The notes: a model not told the origin generated them from the sequence alone. A stretch of DNA of 57,330 nt from Bacillota bacterium (GCA_023420085.1 JAEZWQ010000057.1:1-57330), one strand, 5' to 3'; counted from the stretch's first letter, positions 40,171 to 50,097 are shown. Program-made: numbers and translations.

Positions 40171-41920
40171 AAAAGATAAGATAAATAAGTTTAAAGATAT
40201 ATTGATATTTGAGGCATTATTTCGTATATTATCAATACTTTTAATACTACCATGTATAAAATTTTTACTTGATTTGTTTTGCTATCTATTGGGATATTCA
40301 TATATTAGCTTTGATATAGTATTAAATAATCTAAATGACTGGAGAATATGGCCTCTAGTGCTAATTTTATTAATTATTGTGGCATTCTTTATATTACTTG
40401 AAATATATATATCCATGATAATATTTTATAAGCAGCATGAGGATAATATTTCAATAAAATCTTTACTATATGCAGGTATTAAAGAAATTATTAAAAGCAT
40501 TCGTATAAAGAGAATATTTATATTTTTTATAGCGATATACTTAGCAATGTTTTCTTTTATGTATAATGGCTTTATAAGTAGAGTGAAGATGCCTCAATTT
40601 ATAAAAGATGTAATTTTAAGCAATGATAAATTTACATTTTTATATTATTTTGTATTGGCTATTATAGGAATATTTACAATATTATTAATATTTGTATTTA
40701 ATGAGTACTTCATAAATAATGAAGGAGTTATTAAATCTCTAAAAAATAGTATAAAAAATGTATATGGAAGGTTTATATATATTGCTTTAACAATTATAGG
40801 AATTAGGGTTGGAATAGCACTAATTGGTTACTTATTATCATCATTTGTTTTAGAAATTAATAATTTCCTGACTAGTTCAAATACTTTGGGGATAACAGTA
40901 ACATCCTTATTATTTATGATTATAAAAATATTTGTAAAGGCATTTGTATTCTTAAAGTTTGTTTTTATAGTTGCTAGTATCAGATTTTTCATATATATGA
41001 TTTATTATAAAAATAATAAGGATAAATGTGATGACTGGATACATGGACTGAATCTAAGATATGTGCCTAAAAGAAGACTTATAAAAAGAATAATTATTAT
41101 TACTTGTTTGCTAATAATAGGCAATATCATATATACAGGTATTTTGGCAAGAAATAATATAAATAGTATTAATGATACGAATATAACTGCACATCGTGGG
41201 GCAGGACACTATGCTATAGAGAACTCGCTTGAAGCATTATCATATGCAAGACTTCTTGGTGCAGATTATGCAGAAATTGATGTTCAGCTAACAAGTGATA
41301 AGGGGCTTATCTTATTGCATGACAATACGTTTAAAAGGGTATGTGGTGATGATAGAACACCATATGACATGACATTTGATGAAGCTAAAACGCTTAAATT
41401 TATTGATGATAATACAATGACTATCCCATCTCTTGATGATGCTATAAAGGTTGCAAAAGATCATCTATTAAAGTTAAACATTGAGATAAAAGGAAAAGAT
41501 AGCCTTGTAGAAGAAACTGCTGAAAAAGTGGTAGAAACTATTCATAAGCATAATTTCGTTGGAGAGTGTATAGTTACCGGCCTTAATATTAAGGGGTTAA
41601 AGAAAGTAAAAGAAATTGATACTAATATTAAAACGGGGTATATTACATTTGCCGCAAATGATAAAATACTAGACCTAAATTTTATTGATGCAGTCTGTGT
41701 AGAGCAAGGGATTGTAGATAGAAAATTTATAAATAAGGCTCATGAGGCAAGAAAGCAGGTTCATGTTTGGACAGTAAACGAAGTTGATGATTTGACAAAT
41801 CTTTTTGAGATGGGAGTTGACAATATAATAACAGATATACCAAAAGAAGCTGACCTGCATAGAGAAGTATATAAAAAGGCAGATCCAAGAATTCGAGCAT
41901 TATTGGAGGTATTAGATTAG
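40163..41920 (+). CDS. Membrane-anchored glycerophosphodiester phosphodiesterase
   Basis: The product is 585 residues. Residues ~1-335 are a polytopic membrane domain of the GPDP-membrane type with about eight helices. From about residue 340 the catalytic TIM-barrel domain begins: ITAHRGAGHYAIENS with H344 and R345, YAEIDVQLTSDKGLILLHD with the metal-binding E, D and second H, LNIEIKG, and VHVWTVNEVDDLTNLF near the end. Such enzymes cleave glycerophosphodiesters or lipoteichoic-acid/phosphatidylglycerol-derived glycerol phosphate. Placement behind dlt and glnS fits an envelope role but does not prove it. Translation is probably coupled to glnS. Confidence 0.87.
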   Translation: MNRKDKINKFKDILIFEALFRILSILLILPCIKFLLDLFCYLLGYSYISFDIVLNNLNDWRIWPLVLILLIIVAFFILLEIYISMIIFYKQHEDNISIKSLLYAGIKEIIKSIRIKRIFIFFIAIYLAMFSFMYNGFISRVKMPQFIKDVILSNDKFTFLYYFVLAIIGIFTILLIFVFNEYFINNEGVIKSLKNSIKNVYGRFIYIALTIIGIRVGIALIGYLLSSFVLEINNFLTSSNTLGITVTSLLFMIIKIFVKAFVFLKFVFIVASIRFFIYMIYYKNNKDKCDDWIHGLNLRYVPKRRLIKRIIIITCLLIIGNIIYTGILARNNINSINDTNITAHRGAGHYAIENSLEALSYARLLGADYAEIDVQLTSDKGLILLHDNTFKRVCGDDRTPYDMTFDEAKTLKFIDDNTMTIPSLDDAIKVAKDHLLKLNIEIKGKDSLVEETAEKVVETIHKHNFVGECIVTGLNIKGLKKVKEIDTNIKTGYITFAANDKILDLNFIDAVCVEQGIVDRKFINKAHEARKQVHVWTVNEVDDLTNLFEMGVDNIITDIPKEADLHREVYKKADPRIRALLEVLD

Positions 41921-41924
41921 CTAT

Positions 41925-42140
41925 ATGAAGCAAGAAAAAATTGATAGAATAAATTTCTTAGCAAAAAAGAGCAAAGATGTTGGATTAAGCAATGAGGAAT
42001 TGCTTGAGCAAGCAAAACTTAGAGATGAATACATTCAGAGTATAAGAAGAAACCTTAGAGGACAGTTAGATAGTATACGTGTTAAAGAGAAGGACGGTTC
42101 TATACATAGATTGAAGAGGAAAATAGATGGAAATAGGTAG
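41925..42140 (+). CDS. DUF896 (YnzC-like) small protein
   Basis: The product is 71 residues with the DUF896 pattern: KIDRINFLAKKSKDVGLSNEELLEQAKLRDEYIQSIRRNLRGQLDSI, two antiparallel helices with a basic tail. In Bacillus YnzC lies in the yneA SOS operon, but the biochemical role is unknown. It starts 4 bases after the phosphodiesterase stop, and the next gene overlaps its end by 14 bases, so all are likely in one transcript. Confidence 0.8.
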   Translation: MKQEKIDRINFLAKKSKDVGLSNEELLEQAKLRDEYIQSIRRNLRGQLDSIRVKEKDGSIHRLKRKIDGNR

Positions 42141-42447
42141 CATAATATTATTTGTCGTACTTGGTATATTTATACTGCTGACAATTGTTTTTTTGAGTGG
42201 TAGAGGTACGTTTATTTTAAATGGCCTAGGGTTTAAGTCCGTTGAAGAATTAAAAAGATTTAATCCCAAAAAAATGATAAAGTTCCTAGGGTATTGTATG
42301 GTAGGCTTTGACATTGCACTATTATTAATGATAGTTGCGTATATATCAAAATTAGAAATTTTTGCAATAATAGGTGCGATATTAATATTTGCAATCTGTA
42401 TTGGTGGAAGTATTTATATTAAGTCAAAGCAAAGATTTTTAGATTAG
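42127..42447 (+). CDS. Small membrane protein, DUF3784-like
   Basis: The product is 106 residues with three hydrophobic helices (IILFVVLGIFILLTIVFL; MVGFDIALLLMIVAYI; IFAIIGAILIFAICIGG). Between the first two is a soluble loop with GLGFKSVEELKRFNPKKMIKFLG. The arrangement resembles the DUF3784 family of short three-helix membrane proteins. No function is known. It overlaps DUF896 by 14 bases and is followed at once by another short membrane-anchored gene. Confidence 0.6.
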   Translation: MEIGSIILFVVLGIFILLTIVFLSGRGTFILNGLGFKSVEELKRFNPKKMIKFLGYCMVGFDIALLLMIVAYISKLEIFAIIGAILIFAICIGGSIYIKSKQRFLD

Positions 42448-42461
42448 TGGAGGGGATGTTG

Positions 42462-42911
42462 ATGAAGAAAATACTTATTGCATTGCTAGTTATTATAATT
42501 ATTGCAGCTGCAGTGATATTTTTTGTAAGACCATTTGGATATACAAAAAAAGAGTTAGCAGAAAAATATATAGGATTATCTTATAATTTAACTAAAGAGG
42601 AAGCTAAAAATTATTCCATTGAAAATATCGATAAGAAATTTTTTGATAAGGAAGAAGTAAAGGAAATATTTACAGAAAATGGACTTAAAAAAGCTAAAGA
42701 GGATGCTTTGATAATCCAGACTATAGGAGTTGCGGAGTTACTTAATACAGATGTAAAGGTAACTGGTATAACATTTGAAGATACTGAAGACGGTGGACTT
42801 TATGTTAAATTTGATGCAAATGCTGCAAATAGAAATATAACTGATGGATATACATTCTATTTCAAAAAGGATGGATTGAAGAATAAAATAGATGATATAA
42901 AACATAAATAA
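42462..42911 (+). CDS. Membrane-anchored extracytoplasmic protein of unknown function
   Basis: The product is 149 residues: an N-terminal helix (MKKILIALLVIIIIAAAVIFFV) acts as anchor or uncleaved signal, followed by a hydrophilic ~125-residue domain (LAEKYIGLSYNLTKEEAKNY, NADVKVTGITFEDTED-type strands) outside the cell. I do not recognise the family. The start is ATG 42462, 8 bases after gtggagg; GTG 42447 and ATG 42456 are in frame but sit on or too near the ribosome site. It is the last gene before a terminator at 42923. Confidence 0.6.
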   Translation: MKKILIALLVIIIIAAAVIFFVRPFGYTKKELAEKYIGLSYNLTKEEAKNYSIENIDKKFFDKEEVKEIFTENGLKKAKEDALIIQTIGVAELLNTDVKVTGITFEDTEDGGLYVKFDANAANRNITDGYTFYFKKDGLKNKIDDIKHK

Positions 42912-42922
42912 TTTTGTAGCTT

Positions 42923-42975
42923 AAGGAGTTTGTCTATACCTAATTTACGTTGGGGATGGATACACTCCTTTTTTA
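42923..42975 (+). terminator. Terminator of the glnS-linked gene group
   Basis: Stem aaggagt (42923-42929) / actcctt (42964-42970) with additional pairing inside, followed by ttttt. Confidence 0.75.
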
Positions 42976-43089
42976 TATAATTATGTATGAAAATCGGGTT
43001 ATTTTTAAAATATATTTTATTAATTTATAATATATATTTAATAAAAGTTTGAATTTTTTGTATACTGCTTATGCATTAATAAAAAATCA

Positions 43090-43118
43090 TTGATATTTTA
43101 ATACAAAATAATTATAAT
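43090..43118 (+). promoter_or_regulatory. Promoter of nfnAB
   Basis: TTGATA (43090-43095), 17 bases, TATAAT (43113-43118), 45 bases before the nfnA start, which has gaggaggag as ribosome site. Confidence 0.75.
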
Positions 43119-43163
43119 TTAATGGATAGTGCAATAGAATTGCACATTATATGAGGAGGAGAC

Positions 43164-44042
43164 ATGTATAAGGTAGTTAAAAGAAAACAATTAACACCTA
43201 GCAGTTTTATGATGAGGGTGCATGCGCCTAATGTGTCTAAAAACTGTGAACCAGGTCAATTCATAATTTGTAGAACAAGAGAGGATAGTGAGAGAATACC
43301 TCTTACTATTGCTGATTATGATAGAGAAAAAGAAACAGTGGACATAGTTGTACAAGCTATTGGTGCTTCTACAAATGAGATGAGTGAGTTAAATGAGGGT
43401 GATTATTTTAATGATTTTGTAGGACCTTTAGGAAATCCAAGTGATTTAATTGAGAAAAGTATAGATGAATTAAAAAAGATGAACATACTTTTTATTGCTG
43501 GTGGAGTTGGATCTGCACCAGTTTATCCACAAGTAAAGTGGCTACATGACCATGGAGTGGATTGTGACGTAATATTAGGGGCTAGAACAAAGGACTTACT
43601 TACTTATGAAGATGATTTAAGAGAAGTTGCTACTAATTTATATGTTTGTACTGATGATGGAAGCTATGGTGAAACCGGTAACGTTACAGTTGTTTTAAGA
43701 CGATTAGTAGCAGAAGGGAAAAAATATGATCATGCTGTAGCTATTGGACCACTTATTATGATGAAGTTTGCAGTATTAACATGTAAAGAATTAGATATTC
43801 CAGTAATCGTTAGTATGAATTCGATAATGGTTGATGGTACAGGTATGTGTGGAGCTTGCCGTCTAACAGTTGGAAGTGAAATGAAGTTTGCGTGTGTTGA
43901 TGGGCCAGAATTTGATGGAACTCTTGTTGATTGGGATGAGGCATTAAGTAGACAGAATATATATAAGAATGAAGAAATGGCTATAATCAATAGAGAAGAA
44001 TATAGAAAAACACATAAATGTTCTTGTGGAGGTAGTTGCTAA
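43164..44042 (+). CDS. nfnA: NfnA-like FAD/[2Fe-2S] subunit of ferredoxin:NADP oxidoreductase
   Basis: The product is 292 residues and related to PyrK and to sulfide dehydrogenase. The N-terminal FAD domain contains PGQFIICRTREDSERIPLTI, and the NAD domain contains FIAGGVGSAPVYPQVKWLHDHG. The [2Fe-2S] cluster uses the cysteines in GTGMCGACRL and FACVDGPEFDG. Its partner gene, encoding a glutamate-synthase-beta-like flavoprotein, overlaps its stop by one base. Together they match NfnAB, the electron-bifurcating NADH-dependent reduced ferredoxin:NADP oxidoreductase of Clostridia. The C-terminal HKCSCGGSC is a Cys-rich extension of unclear role. Confidence 0.8.
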   Translation: MYKVVKRKQLTPSSFMMRVHAPNVSKNCEPGQFIICRTREDSERIPLTIADYDREKETVDIVVQAIGASTNEMSELNEGDYFNDFVGPLGNPSDLIEKSIDELKKMNILFIAGGVGSAPVYPQVKWLHDHGVDCDVILGARTKDLLTYEDDLREVATNLYVCTDDGSYGETGNVTVVLRRLVAEGKKYDHAVAIGPLIMMKFAVLTCKELDIPVIVSMNSIMVDGTGMCGACRLTVGSEMKFACVDGPEFDGTLVDWDEALSRQNIYKNEEMAIINREEYRKTHKCSCGGSC

Positions 44043-45442
44043 TGGAAAATAAAAAAATAGATCCATGGGTAAGAGTTGAGATGGCTCTTCAAAGTCCACA
44101 GGTTAGAGCTGCAAATTTTGATGAAGTTTCACTTGGGTATAATCCTGATGAAGCTGTTGATGAATCATCAAGATGTTTAGGATGTAAAAAACCTAAATGT
44201 GTTCCGGAATGTCCAGTACAGATTGATATTCCAAGATTTATTAAGCATATTGAGGATGGTAATATGCTGGAAGCGTATAAAACTTTAAGCGAATCTACAT
44301 TATTGCCATCAGTATGTGGAAGAGTATGTCCTCAAGAAAATCAGTGTGAAGGTAGCTGTATTCGTAATAAAAAGGGTGAAGCAGTTGCTATAGGTAGACT
44401 TGAAAGATATGTTGGTGATTGGGCGAGAGCAAATGGGATAAAACCAGAAAAACCAGCAGTTCAACTAGATAAAAAAGTTGCTGTTATAGGATCAGGACCT
44501 GCAGGTATAGCGTGTGCAGGTGACTTGGCTAAATTTGGTTATAAAGTAACAATATTTGAAGCTTTACATAAACCAGGAGGAGTTTTACTTTATGGTATAC
44601 CTGAGTTTAGATTACCTAAGCAAGAGGTAGTTGAAGCAGAAATTGATAACCTTAGACATCTAGGAGTAGAGATAGTATGCAATACAGTTGTAGGTAGATC
44701 TATAACTATAGATCAACTATTAGAGGAAGAAGGATATTCTGCTGTATTTATTGGAAGTGGTGCTGGATTACCTAAATTTATGGGAATACCTGGTGAGAAT
44801 GCTAAGGGTGTTTTTTCTGCAAATGAATATTTGACAAGATCTAATCTTATGGGAGCTTTCGATACGGAAAATTCAACAACACCTATTTATAGAGCAAAAA
44901 AAGCAGCTATTATAGGTGGTGGTAACGTTGCAATGGATGCTGCAAGAACAGCGTTAAGACTTGGAGCAGAAGTTCACGTAATATATAGAAGATCGATGGA
45001 TGAACTTCCAGCGAGAAAAGAAGAAATTGAGCATGCAGAAGAAGAGGGAATAATCTTTGATGTGCTTACAAATCCAGTCGAAATAATAAAGGATGAAAAT
45101 GGATGGGTAAGTGCTATTAAATGTGTGAAAATGGAACTTGGGGAACCTGATGAATCAGGCAGAAGAAGGCCAAGAGTAATAGAAGGTTCAGAATTTGAAA
45201 TGGAAATGGATGCTGTAATAATGTCACTTGGAACATCACCTAACCCGTTGATAAAATCTACAACAAAAGGGCTTGAAACTAATAAGTGGGGTTGTATTAA
45301 TGTGGATGAAAATGGAATGACATCAAGAGAAGGTGTCTTTGCAGGAGGAGATGCCGTAACAGGGGCTGCAACAGTTATTTTAGCGATGGGTGCAGGAAGA
45401 CAAGCAGCTGCAGGCATTCATAAATATTTGAGCAACAAGTAG
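44042..45442 (+). CDS. nfnB: NfnB-like flavoprotein (glutamate synthase beta-subunit family)
   Basis: The product is 466 residues. The N-terminal domain has cysteines for two [4Fe-4S] clusters (CLGCKKPKCVPECPV and CGRVCPQENQCEGSC). Two dinucleotide folds follow (VIGSGPAGIACAGDL, AAIIGGGNVAMDAARTALRLG), with FAGGDAVTGAATVILAMGAG near the end. The start is ATG 44042, overlapping the nfnA stop, with ggagg upstream; TTG 44036 is rejected. Such proteins are often annotated GltA/GltD, but without a large glutamate synthase subunit and next to nfnA the bifurcating transhydrogenase role is more likely: it makes NADPH from reduced ferredoxin and NADH. Confidence 0.82.
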   Translation: MENKKIDPWVRVEMALQSPQVRAANFDEVSLGYNPDEAVDESSRCLGCKKPKCVPECPVQIDIPRFIKHIEDGNMLEAYKTLSESTLLPSVCGRVCPQENQCEGSCIRNKKGEAVAIGRLERYVGDWARANGIKPEKPAVQLDKKVAVIGSGPAGIACAGDLAKFGYKVTIFEALHKPGGVLLYGIPEFRLPKQEVVEAEIDNLRHLGVEIVCNTVVGRSITIDQLLEEEGYSAVFIGSGAGLPKFMGIPGENAKGVFSANEYLTRSNLMGAFDTENSTTPIYRAKKAAIIGGGNVAMDAARTALRLGAEVHVIYRRSMDELPARKEEIEHAEEEGIIFDVLTNPVEIIKDENGWVSAIKCVKMELGEPDESGRRRPRVIEGSEFEMEMDAVIMSLGTSPNPLIKSTTKGLETNKWGCINVDENGMTSREGVFAGGDAVTGAATVILAMGAGRQAAAGIHKYLSNK

Positions 45443-45523
45443 TATTTATTAATTAATTGAATACTATATTACTTGACTCTTTGTCAAATAATGTTGATAA
45501 GATATGACCAATAATATATTATA

Positions 45524-45570
45524 ATAAACTGGAGAATTACGAGAATATATCTCTTAATTCTCCAGTTTAT
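45524..45570 (+). terminator. Large hairpin terminator after nfnB
   Basis: Perfect 16-bp stem ataaactggagaatta (45524-45539) / taattctccagtttat (45555-45570), continued by gaga / tctc inside. No long T tract follows; the hairpin is very stable and could act for both strands. Confidence 0.7.
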
Positions 45571-45595
45571 ATGTAGTTTTAATATAAATTATTGG

Positions 45596-45655
45596 TAGTG
45601 TAATTTTTTTGTGTAAACCCCTTGATTGAGGTAGTGTAAATTTTTTTGTGTAAAC
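45596..45655 (+). mobile_element. Tandem relics of IS256-type element ends
   Basis: Two near-copies, tagtgtaatttttttgtgta (from 45596) and tagtgtaaatttttttgtgt (from 45632), each ending in aaac, lie 36 bases apart. The second continues with tcctcagattgatgataaaa, resembling the leader of the IS at 57209-57280. No transposase is attached. From 45656 to 45860 I see no gene. Confidence 0.55.
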
Positions 45656-45860
45656 TCCTCAGATTGATGATAAAATCCTAGTTTGCATCTTTGATTTATA
45701 TAAATTATTTTTTTATACGGATATTAATCGCATTTATTGCTATTATGCCCCGCATTTATTTACAAGAATGAATTATGATGTATGTCAAGAGAGCCCAACG
45801 ATTATTGAGTTTTTCTTTATCATTTATTCATCTACTTAATTTATACTTAACATAATTATA

Positions 45861-46845
45861 TTAAACTTTTAAGTCTTTATTATTTAATATATTGCTAAAC
45901 ATTATATGATATAAATACTTCGATGATTCTTCTATTTTGATAATGCTTGATATTTTATTTCCTGCATCTTTTGATGATGCTCCACAAAGATAAAAGGTTT
46001 CATTGTCTGTTCCATAGTCTATAGCAATATATCTATCATGATACTTCTTACCGGCTATCTTTAGTTTCAGATCTATATTAGGATAGTCTTTTCTAAAATC
46101 ATCTAAAATATTTTTTGTAAGCATATCCTTATTTTTAATATTATCACTAAAAACTATGATTTGGATTTTATCTCTTGCAGACCTCAAAAGCTCTAATGTT
46201 TACGTCCTATATAGTTATCTATTACATAAATACTTTTCTTTGCTGACTTATATATTTTTGAATATGCGACATCGGCTTCTATCTGCTTCCGTTCAATAAA
46301 AGAAAGTGTTTATATGTTTCTGGGTCAATAAAATTCTCCATAATCTTCTTTAAATCGGCTTTAGTAGCCATTTGAGATTTTATTTCAACAATATCTTTTG
46401 TGTTTTGATTCGTTTGAATAGCAATTTGTAATAATTCTTTTGAACTGATAAAATCTTGATTTTTAACAATAAAATCTTTCATCTGTTAAAACATTCGTAT
46501 TAAAGCCTTACTCTGTTTAACCGCAAGTTCTCCTCTTAATACAGTCATAAACATGTAAATACCTTGTTCTGTAAAAGCATAAGGAAGTTTTCTACGACCG
46601 CCCCAACTTGATGTCGATTTTTTCGATATCAAGCTTTCAAACTCTGGTTTTGTTAATTGGAAGATAAAATCATCATCAAATTTCTCTGAATTATTTTTAA
46701 CTTGTTCGTTAAATCGTGTAGTTGTATATCCGTAAATTTCAGCAAGTTCAAAATCAAGCATAACCTTTTGATTTCGTATATAATAAATCTTACTTTTAAT
46801 TGTAGTTTCATCAATAACTACTAATTCCTTATTTAGTTTCGTCAT
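45861..46845 (-). pseudogene. Decayed paralogue of the ORF6N-PLD gene
   Basis: The minus strand encodes the same protein as 32556-33590 in three broken pieces: MTKLNKELVVIDETTIKSKI...ALIRMF, then a TAA where the paralogue has Lys (46492-46494 region), MKDFIVKNQDFISSKELLQI...FLLLNGSR with a frameshift, and after a further one-base loss near 46195 MRSARDKIQIIVFSDNI...KYHDRYIAIDYG. The N-terminal insert differs (SLISKKSTSSWGGRRKLPYA), but the frame pieces otherwise align from end to end. One nonsense change and two frameshifts make it dead. It sits beside IS256-type end relics, as the intact copy sits among IS stubs. Confidence 0.85.
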
Positions 46846-47126
46846 AAATACCCCCAAAAAAAATATATTTTAAGGTAATAGGCTATGGTCTAATATTTTA
46901 ATTACTACTATGTGCAAATAGCCAATATCCCTTTTCTACAATATGACAGTTTTTAATATATGTAATTATATAAAAAAATATTGCATATTTCCATCTATCA
47001 ATATCAAAAGATTATAGTTTACTACAATTGGTAATGATTCTGTCTATTGTTGGCTCATCTTTACCTGTATTTATTTCATGCTTGGAATGGAAAAAGTAAC
47101 CAAAGATTTAAACTAAGTCACCATAA
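46846..47126 (+). other. 281-base spacer between the ORF6N pseudogene and a membrane protein gene
   Basis: AT-rich; no gene, hairpin or repeat that I can support. The pseudogene's ribosome-site-like ggggg lies at its left edge on the minus strand. Confidence 0.4.
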
Positions 47127-47543
47127 TCATATAATTTGATTTCTATATAAACTAAAAATTAAATTTATAATCATCAATCCAAGTATAAATATAATACCTG
47201 TATTAATTATTTGTATTCCTATAAATATAGGCAGGATAATGCAAATAATATTTATAATCGTTAATATAATGAAAAAACTAGACCTTATTTTCAATGAAGG
47301 TATAAGTAATTTTAATACAGAAAGTACAAATAAACTTACCGTTATAATGATAACAAATAGAGGAAAATATAATCCATATCCAAATATAGTTGACGATAGA
47401 AAACTAAATTTTTGGATAATTATTTTTCCAGTTCCTGTACGGAAAGTTAGCCATACATAGTTTCTTCCAATTCCTAATATTAGTATTAATACTAATAGAA
47501 TTATAGAGATAAAAGGATTTTTAAATATTTTTTTCAACATCAT
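47127..47543 (-). CDS. Small four-helix membrane protein of unknown function
   Basis: The product is 138 residues and very hydrophobic, with four predicted helices (ISIILLVLILILGIG; YGLYFPLFVIIITVSLFVLSVL; SSFFIILTIINIICIILPIFIG; IIFILGLMIINLIFSL). The first loop carries RNYVWLTFRTGTGK. A ribosome site (ggagaat) precedes the ATG on the minus strand. I do not recognise a family. It stands alone, with about 250 bases to glgB, in a region flanked by mobile-DNA relics. Confidence 0.55.
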   Translation of the reverse strand: MMLKKIFKNPFISIILLVLILILGIGRNYVWLTFRTGTGKIIIQKFSFLSSTIFGYGLYFPLFVIIITVSLFVLSVLKLLIPSLKIRSSFFIILTIINIICIILPIFIGIQIINTGIIFILGLMIINLIFSLYRNQII

Positions 47544-47751
47544 ATAAATTCTCCACTAATTAGGGCTGTAAATACTTGTTGACCTAATTAACTCTTAATA
47601 TAGTTTAATTTGTTAATATTCTTCTAAATTACAATGGTAAATATAATTATTCTATATTTAGTATAATACGTAACTATACAATAGATTTTACTATATATAA
47701 ATATTTATACTTGCAGAATACATAATAAAAACACATCAATCATATGTACAA

Positions 47752-47787
47752 AGACCTTTTGTAAGTAATAATATTTACAAAAGGTCT
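47752..47787 (-). terminator. Terminator of glgB
   Basis: Perfect 13-bp stem agaccttttgtaa (47752-47764) / ttacaaaaggtct (47775-47787), 7 bases from the glgB stop. On the minus strand the tail is short (ttgtaca). Confidence 0.7.
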
Positions 47788-47793
47788 ATGTAA

Positions 47794-50004
47794 TCATCCT
47801 ATATATTTAAGAATAGTTATACCAAGAGGTGGGATATTTACATTTATTGCGTAATCCTTATCATCGTAATCAGCTTTTTGTGCAGTAATTACATCAGAAT
47901 TTAGAACATTTGAACCACCATATTTTGGATTATCACTGTTAAATATTTCTTTATATTTTCCTTTATATTTAACACCAAGTCTAAAATTATAACGTGCGAC
48001 AGGAGTGAAGTTAAGACATACAACTAATAGTTCGTTTTTTCTATAGCTCTTTCGCATATAGAATAACAAGCTTTCATTTTCATATGACCCATTTATCCAT
48101 TCAAATCCTTTGTGAGAACAGTCATAATAATATAGAGCCTTATTCTCTCTATAGATATTATTTAAATCTGATACATAGTTTTTAAGTTTCTGATGAGATT
48201 CATACTCAAGTAAATTCCACTGAACCTGTCTATATTCATTCCATTCATCAAATTCACCAATGTCTTGCCCCATAAATAGTAGTTTTTTACCTGGATGAGA
48301 AATCATAAATCCTAGAGTAAGCCTTAAATTGGCAAACATTTGCTCATAATCACCAGGCATTTTACTTAGAAGAGATTTTTTTAGGTGAACAACTTCATCA
48401 TGTGAAATAGGCAGCATGTAGTTTTCGTTGTTTGTATATGCCAATGAAAAAGTTAATTCATTATGATGTTTGCTTCTGAAAAGAGGATCATAGCTTATAT
48501 ATTTTAAATAGTCATTCATCCAACCCATATTCCATTTATAATCAAAGCCAAGACCTTCAGGTGAAGTTATGCCCTGCCAAGCGGTAGATTCTTCAGCAAT
48601 TTTTAATCTATCTTTATAATGCTTTGAAAGAATTGAATTTAGTTTTCTTAAAAATTTAATTGCTTCAAGGTTTTCTGAGCCACCATATTGATTAGCAACC
48701 CATTCACCATCTTCTTTACAAAAGTTAAGATAAAGCATAGAAGAAACTGCATCAAATCTTAGCCCATCGACATGGAATTCTTCAAGCCAATATATAGCAC
48801 TAGAAATAAGGAAGTTTTGAACCTCGTAACGACCATAGTTGAATATTTGTGTTCCCCATTGAAGATGCTCGCCTTGTAATGGATTTAGATGTTCATAAAC
48901 AGCACTTCCATCAAATCTTCTAAGACCATGTTCATCTTTTGGAAAATGTGCAGGCACCCAATCAAATATAACACCGATATTTTCATTGTGTAGATAATCT
49001 ATCATGTATTTCAAATCTTCAGGTGTACCATATCGAGAGGTTGGAGAATAGTAACCGGTAACTTGGTATCCCCAAGAACCATCATATGGGTGTTCCATAA
49101 GTGGCATGAATTCAATGTGAGTATAGTTCATTTCTTTTGCATGTTCAGCCAAATATTTTGCCATCTCACGATAGTTGAAAAATTCTCTGCCATCGTTAGG
49201 TTTCTTAAATGTTCCTAGGTGGACTTCTAAAATATTTATTGGTATCTTAAATTTATCAGTTCGTTTTCTATTTTTACACCATTCATGATCTGACCATTCA
49301 AAATCATCTTCATATACTATTGAAGCAGTATTTGGTCTAAGTTCGCTGAAGGTGGCATATGGATCAGATTTTAGCATTGCTTCACCACTGATAGAACGAA
49401 TTTCATACTTATATATTTCTCCAATATCTATATCAGGAATAAATATGCTAAAAACACCACAATTATGTATCTTTGTCATTTGATGTAGACGACCATCCCA
49501 TAGGTTGAAGTTGCCGACTACACTAACTCTCTGCGCCATTGGGGCCCATACTGAAAATTGAACACCAGATACGTCCTCAATAGTTGTCTTATGTGCTCCA
49601 AGATATTTATATATATCAAGGCAATCACCAACAGAAAAGTCATTAAGTATACCTATAGGAATTGATGGAGAAAAGTAATAAGGATCTTCTCTTATAATAT
49701 AGTTTTCTCCATAATAAATTTTTAGTAAATAGTGTCTATAAGATGTAAAATCTGTAACTACACCAAATACTTCATAGTCTATTTGCTCTAGTTCATATAC
49801 CAAGTCGTTTTTGTCAGGGAAAATAGCTTCAACCTTTGTAGCATTCGGTAAAAAAGTGATTATACATAGCTTATTGTCAAATATGTGAGGCCCTAAAATT
49901 TTACTAGGTTCAGTAGTATTTGAGAATTTAACACCTTGTAATAACATCCAATCAATGTTTTTATATAGAATATCGTGCATAAGCTTGCCGTATGATAATT
50001 TCAT
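47794..50004 (-). CDS. glgB: 1,4-alpha-glucan branching enzyme
   Basis: The product is 736 residues and introduces alpha-1,6 branches into glycogen-like polymers. An N-terminal extension and CBM48 domain (VSVVGNFNLWDGRLHQM, about 155-250) precede the GH13 barrel. Seen in the barrel are YDGSWGYQVTGYYSPTSRYG, the nucleophile Asp in DGLRFDAVSSMLYL (near residue 418), the acid/base Glu in IAEESTAW (near 471), and LPISHDEVVHLKKSLL. An all-beta C-terminal domain ends the protein. The ribosome site aaaggagag lies just upstream. No other glycogen gene is nearby; a lone glgB may act with genes elsewhere. Confidence 0.92.
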   Translation of the reverse strand: MKLSYGKLMHDILYKNIDWMLLQGVKFSNTTEPSKILGPHIFDNKLCIITFLPNATKVEAIFPDKNDLVYELEQIDYEVFGVVTDFTSYRHYLLKIYYGENYIIREDPYYFSPSIPIGILNDFSVGDCLDIYKYLGAHKTTIEDVSGVQFSVWAPMAQRVSVVGNFNLWDGRLHQMTKIHNCGVFSIFIPDIDIGEIYKYEIRSISGEAMLKSDPYATFSELRPNTASIVYEDDFEWSDHEWCKNRKRTDKFKIPINILEVHLGTFKKPNDGREFFNYREMAKYLAEHAKEMNYTHIEFMPLMEHPYDGSWGYQVTGYYSPTSRYGTPEDLKYMIDYLHNENIGVIFDWVPAHFPKDEHGLRRFDGSAVYEHLNPLQGEHLQWGTQIFNYGRYEVQNFLISSAIYWLEEFHVDGLRFDAVSSMLYLNFCKEDGEWVANQYGGSENLEAIKFLRKLNSILSKHYKDRLKIAEESTAWQGITSPEGLGFDYKWNMGWMNDYLKYISYDPLFRSKHHNELTFSLAYTNNENYMLPISHDEVVHLKKSLLSKMPGDYEQMFANLRLTLGFMISHPGKKLLFMGQDIGEFDEWNEYRQVQWNLLEYESHQKLKNYVSDLNNIYRENKALYYYDCSHKGFEWINGSYENESLLFYMRKSYRKNELLVVCLNFTPVARYNFRLGVKYKGKYKEIFNSDNPKYGGSNVLNSDVITAQKADYDDKDYAINVNIPPLGITILKYIG

Positions 50005-50097
50005 ACTCTCCTTTCTCCGATTCTCTTTTTTTAATAATACATTTATGTGAATAGAGTGTCAAGAATATCAATATAGTTTGTAAGTTTTATACAAAAA

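Noticed and set aside
45656..45860. Possible coding remnant (YAPHLFTRMNYDVCQESPTI) in the spacer before the ORF6N pseudogene
   Set aside because: Short and not assignable to a family; not enough to call a gene.
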